Origin: Isoetes taiwanensis
Lineage: Eukaryota; Streptophyta; Lycopodiopsida; Isoetales; Isoetaceae
NCBI GenBank assembly: GCA_021234155.1
Contig: JAJEKV010000030.1
Coordinates: 16,544,003-16,608,002 of the forward strand
DNA length: 64,000 nucleotides
Reading direction: 5' to 3'
Shown in pieces: positions 59,701-64,000 of the stretch. The notes under the pieces are model-generated. The model saw nothing but the letters and a program-made list of their open reading frames with translations. It did not search any database and was not told the DNA's origin. The translations under genes and the position numbers were made by a program. How positions within the stretch are numbered: position 1 is the first letter of the stretch; each line of letters opens with the position of its first letter.

Positions 59701-61978
59701 GGCGCTTAGGAAGTCGTAAGGGTCGCTTTGCAAGAGGCAAGACATTCGAAATCGTGAATTAATGCGTAGTATGGACTTAAATTGATTTTTGTCACCTAGC
59801 TTCCTAAGTCATCGCCAACATATGCCAAATTTTGATATGGTTTAGATCAAATAGTTTAATTCAGAATCCGGCCCCGCAGCCTGCTGTTGGCACCGAAATG
59901 GGCACACTTGCCCAAGCCAACACCGTGACCTTTGCAAGGCCTCCTCATTAGAGGGAGAGTCCAACTCCCGTGATAGCGAACGCCCCTAAAAGCTTCCTGA
60001 GGCAAAATTTTTCCGCAAATTCACGGGCGACGCTTAAAGACCACACTCCGATTCGCCCCGATCCCATCAACTTTGTTCCGGTGAACCTGTCCGAAGGTCC
60101 AAAAATCCAACATCCGGCCCGAGAACATATCAAACCGCTACGCCCCGCTGGGCGACATAGCGCAGAAACTAGCATTTTGTCGCTCGGACATTGGCGAGGC
60201 TCGAACACGCATCCGACCACATCGCCCGTAACGCTAAAATTAATTAGGGACCGTTACCTGGCCGGTTTTGGTAAAAGAAAGAAACACTTACTCTCTGGCT
60301 ATCATAAAGATTCACCGCCACCTCCCAGCTATCAATTACGAAAGTGTGTCGCAGACATGAGATAGTTTGCTTTTCTCGAAGGGTGGGCTCGCCATTAAAA
60401 ATCATAATATCCCTAGGGCAATGTCGACGCTCGAGTCCATTGGCGAGACATCAATGCCTGAGAGGAAGGCTCCGGCCCGGCCGTATTCTCGAGGAATTTG
60501 GGGCGCCGCCTCGCGGTTTTAGGGTCCATGCTTACGCCAACACCTCTACCTCAAGACACGGCCAAGCAAGGTCCTAGCTTCAACCGGACATGATAGAGTT
60601 CAAACGAAACCCTATGAGCTGCCGTGCTCCCAGCAGTGGTTTTGGCGCTGGGTGCCGAAGTTTGGTCTTTGCACTTGGGACATGGCCGCATCGCGCTATT
60701 GAGAACCGAAGCAAGGAACTGATGGAATGGAGTTTGACCTTCGTGACTCCGCTAGGCGCTTAGAAGTCAAGGGCCGCTTTGCAGAAGACATTCGTGAAAT
60801 TCAGAATTAATGCAAGTACCATTTAAATTCTCGGGATTTTTGTCACTAGTCAAGTCACTCTCAACATACATGCCAACTTTCAAAAATTTTGATATGGTTT
60901 AGATCAAATAGTTTGCACTAGAACGGGTCCGGCAGCTCTTGCTGTTGGCAGCCGAAGCCGCACACTTTGGTCAGCCAAACAAGGCCAGGACCTTGCAAGG
61001 CCTCCCTCATTAGAGGGAGAGTCCAACCCCGTGAGGTGGCAGCCCCAAAAGTTTCCCGAGGTACCGTTTCCTCGCAAATAAGCCCGGCCATGACGCTTTA
61101 AAGACTCCCCACAAATTTCTGATCTCGTTCCCCGTGATCCTAATCGCTGAACTTTTGTTCCGTGAACCCGGGTCCGAAGGTCCAAAAATCCAACATTCGT
61201 CCGAGAACATATCAAACCGCTGCCGCCCCGCGGCGACAGCAGAAACCAAAGTGTTTTATCGTTTGACATTAAGTGAGGTTCTAAATGCCGATCCGACTAC
61301 ATCGTCCTGAATGCCAAAATTACCCTTAGGGACCGGTTACACTACGCTTTGGTAAAAGAAAGAAACACTTACGCCCTACATTGCGTGATTCAGCAGCCCA
61401 CCTCCTAGGCCAATGACTACGAAGCAGCATTGCATTACTAGTTTGGCGCTTTCTTCGGTGAAGGGTGGGCTTCGCCACAAAACTTGGTCCCTAGGGGCAA
61501 TGTTGACGCTTCCGAAATCCATTGGCGAGATGCATCACGGCTCCCAGAGGGAAGTTGCCCGTCCGCCGCCAGGCCTTCGAGAGGGACTTTTGGGGGCAAG
61601 CCGCCTCGGGTGGTTTTAGGGTCCGCGGTTCAAGGCCAACACTCTACGCCAAGACACCTGGCTAAAGGTCTCTAGTCAACTGATAAGTATAGAGCCTCCA
61701 AACCGAACCCTATGAGTTGCCGTTCTGTGCTGTGGTTTTGCGCTTTGGGGTGCCGAAGTTTTGGTCTTTGCACTTTGGACGCAATAATCACATGCAGCTT
61801 TGAGAAACGCCGCTGCTTGAATCTGACGGAATGGAGTTTGACCTCGTGACCTGTGGCGCTTAGAAGTCAAGGTCTTTTGCAAGAGCAAGACATTCGGGGA
61901 ATTCAGAATTAATGCATAGTTGCCAGTACCTGACTTAAATTCTGGATTTTTGGTCGCCTTAGCTTCCTAAGTCAGCTA
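53765..61978. repeat. Tandem array, ~7.6 units of about 1075 bp
   Basis: The marker GGCCTCCTCATTAGAGG (or a close variant) occurs at 54547, 55624, 56676, 57755, 58877, 59938 and 60999, spaced 1077, 1052, 1079, 1122, 1061 and 1061 bp. Other landmarks repeat in the same order: GCCAAATTACCCTAGGGACC, GCAATGTCGACGCTCGAGTC, CAAGGATAGAG, AAGTCATCGCCAACATAC. The first unit is partial, starting at GAATGCCAAATTACCC (53771). The last stops in the CTAGCTTCCTAAGTCA region near 61973. Units differ mostly by short indels. Several have minus-strand frames in the same place (for example 54453-54752, 56766-57341, 60904-61269), but no frame is kept across units. It is not recognisable rDNA or 5S. Confidence 0.92.
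56766..57341 (-). pseudogene. Longest minus-strand frame within the array (191 residues)
   Basis: This frame in the third unit includes STPMDSSVDIAHKG and later AKFGSTFEPQQC; shorter matches to the same segments occur in other units in other frames. A donor-like GTAGGTAAGTGTTTC on minus recurs in most units (for example near 54918 and 61378), which could reflect an ancestral exon/intron border. Without a frame conserved across units I do not call a gene; I list it because it is the best coding candidate of the array. Confidence 0.25.
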
Positions 61979-64000
61979 GCTTGTTGAGATAAACTACATC
62001 TTCGCCGTGATGTTGGTAGGGTATTAGTTCCTCATAGCAGGGGACAAATTAAAAAAATATCTCATATATACAATTATATAAGCCCTTTATGTAACCCGCC
62101 ACTTTATGTAACCCGAGGTGTCGCTTCGGCTCTCGACGGCTCAGATTATGGTGATCCGACGGCCGAGAGGAAGCCACGCCATCATCCCTGCCAACCCTTC
62201 ATTTGGGGCTTTTGATTTCACCTCGCTGGATCGGGCCCATATTTCAGGGATCTAACGAGGCCGGCAAGCCGCTTCCGCGAATCGATTTCTACTATCCACG
62301 GGTTGCATTCTTTACCGGGCTATGGGTTCTTTCATCACTTACTCTTTTGGCCAAGCTCGCGAATGGTTTTCACCTTTATCTAATGCCAATTTGCCTTTGG
62401 GCATTCGTGGTTGTTTCCATACACTGGCTGCATTTTGAGGCCGTCGTGAGTTTGGCCATATTTGTTTTTGTATTCTTTACTTAGCCAAACGGTGGCGGCA
62501 AAGAGATCAAGGCATCAGCGGCAAAAATAAGGTATTGTTCTCATTTGGATATCGCCGATGGATGTTTTGGTCGCTGGAATGGAAGCAACCGAAATGGCCG
62601 TCGGATCTCACGGATATTTGGTCGCTTTGAATGGAAGGAACCACAAAATGCATGCCTGGACTTCTTAGCTTTTAAAGTGGCTGTGTCAATCTTCCTTTTC
62701 GACGCGGAATGAGGCCGCTTTGAACCGATGATCACCGCTTCCTCGCTTTATCCGCCATGCCAAAAGGGATGTGATGGGGACTCGGGGAGGTAAGGTTTTT
62801 TGGAAAGCTCTTACTATTTGCATGGATACTGGGTCATTCTGGTAGAAAAATATGAAGTTATGGTGAATACAATGCAAGTTGATTTTTATCCTTGGAAAAC
62901 TATTTCAAGTTTATGCTTGTTCGAGTTTGAATTTTCGTTTCGATTTGGATGTGCTTTGTTTTTCGACTCACGCTATAATGCGGATCTCCAAGCTCTTTTG
63001 CATCAGATTGCTTGCACCGTGAATCCACGCTTTCGCAGGTGTTAAGGAGCAGCGAAATCTTGATGTTGCTGCCGATGTTCGCTTGTAATCCACTCTTATC
63101 TTTGTATTTAAGATTTTAGAAATAACCCATCGGGATAATTCTATTTACTTGCCGGCGATGAGAGCATAGGGGAGTTTGAAGAGTGGTCCCACGGATCGCG
63201 ATAATAGGGGTCTCTCGTGCCGATTCAGAGTTCTGGAGGCCTTATGATTTGGGTTTTTTCATAAATCCGGGCTTAGCCTTGTATTTACCGCTTATTAAAC
63301 CTGCGACTCGCTTGGCAAATTGATACGTGCATTGATTCGAGGTTTTACTACCGTGAGTTGTCCTTCCATGTTTTCAGATCTACAAGGGCCATAACCAAAT
63401 CTTTTTTTGCAGTCCGGCTTGGATATAAGTTCATCTATCTTGGATTCCTACACCCAGCTATATGGATCTACCTCAGAGTATCCGTTCTTTCCTAATCTTG
63501 TCAGGCCAGCTTCGGAGCAATTTAATTTCTAATTTTGAGGTTTTTTCCTTACTTTACAAAACTGTCACTTTGTTGCAAAAGGAATGTCAGCAAAAGAAAA
63601 TGTCGGATAACTTCTCCCCTTTTTTCCTTTAATTATTCTAGGTATATCTTTTCAATGTAGCATTACGGCTATGGCAATAGCCTGCACAAAGTACAAAGTT
63701 GAAGACAGTGAGTTATGGAGGTAATGCCCTTCTAGTTCTTCTAGGAAAATGTTCTTCTTTAGAAGTTTGACATGTTTGGAATTTTAAAAAGACAAATTAA
63801 ACCGCATTGGGAAGGTGATTGTGGATTCTTTCCTGCAGTTCCGTGTGTGCAGCAGGTCCATATGATTAACATCGCCATCTTTGTAATAACTGCTTTGAAA
63901 AACATTGTCTCCCATGCAGATTTCATATAATACAAGCTGACAAATTGTCTGCTCTTGATTTTCCACCGTTTCTTTAAAATAAGAATACTGAATAATTATG
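61979..64000. other. Single-copy-looking region, possible 5' end of a gene
   Basis: The sequence leaves the array and becomes less repetitive. A plus frame at 62203-62484 (93 residues) is hydrophobic in its second half (several LLAKLAN.., WAFVVV, FVFVFF stretches) and could be a membrane segment or chance. T-rich, intron-like stretches follow. At 63640-63721 a segment bounded by AG and GT reads as a possible internal exon, MAIACTKYKVEDSELWR in one frame, but I could not link exons. The window ends here. Confidence 0.3.
62560..62642. repeat. Two-copy ~31-bp direct repeat
   Basis: GGATGTTTTGGTCGCTGGAA with TGGAAGCAACC (62560-62590) and GGATATTTGGTCGCTTTGAA with TGGAAGGAACC (62612-62642) repeat with a 52-bp period. 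Confidence 0.75.

Noticed and set aside
53765-61978. Array considered as rDNA, 5S array or CRISPR
   Set aside because: Unit length is ~1.075 kb, with no rRNA-like sequence, and no short repeats alternating with equal-length unique spacers.

Overview
This window looks like nuclear DNA of a flowering plant. It holds two Ty1/copia retrotransposons of one family on the minus strand, two Helitrons, small terminal-inverted-repeat elements, plant-type TATA and telomere-like promoter boxes, and GT..AG intron borders. I saw no rRNA, tRNA, CRISPR array or bacterial-style operon. Almost every coding region is interrupted by frameshifts and stops, so most genes are reported as pseudogenes or as approximate spans whose exons I could not fix.

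Layout. 1-1.7 kb: 3' part of a decayed Helitron helicase. 1.7-8.6 kb: degenerate sequence with a CT-rich tract and a cluster of AAATGGCGC-type words. 8.6-9.3 kb: decayed copy of a GHTHxDID-motif protein (DUF7869-like). 10.65-11.2 kb: degenerate tandem repeat. 12.6-15.9 kb: copia element 1, cut off within reverse transcriptase. 16.4-21.0 kb: hairpin repeat and a diverged ~2 kb local duplication whose first copy has gained a MITE. 22.8-23.3 kb: a longer MITE of the same family. 23.7-28.4 kb: copia element 2 with both LTRs but without the end of RNase H. 30.5-39.3 and 41.3-53.2 kb: two direct copies of a block carrying about six small plus-strand genes. The first is histone H3-like (MARTKQTAR start, MPKDM near the end); the others I do not recognise. 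The second block copy contains a 3.27 kb Helitron, and the first block copy preserves the matching empty site. 53.2-53.8 kb: GC-rich GACGC-rich island. 53.8-62.0 kb: tandem array of about 7.6 units of ~1.075 kb. 62-64 kb: single-copy-looking sequence, possibly the 5' region of a gene.

The most noteworthy points are the duplicated small-gene block with an H3-like gene; an 11-bp word (TCACACGACGC) that recurs on one strand at several gene boundaries in and near that block; the Helitron with an in-window empty site; and the 1.075 kb array. The block copies and array units differ by many short, often CG-rich, indels. That could be real decay or uncorrected long-read error, and this limits every protein-level call from 28 to 62 kb.
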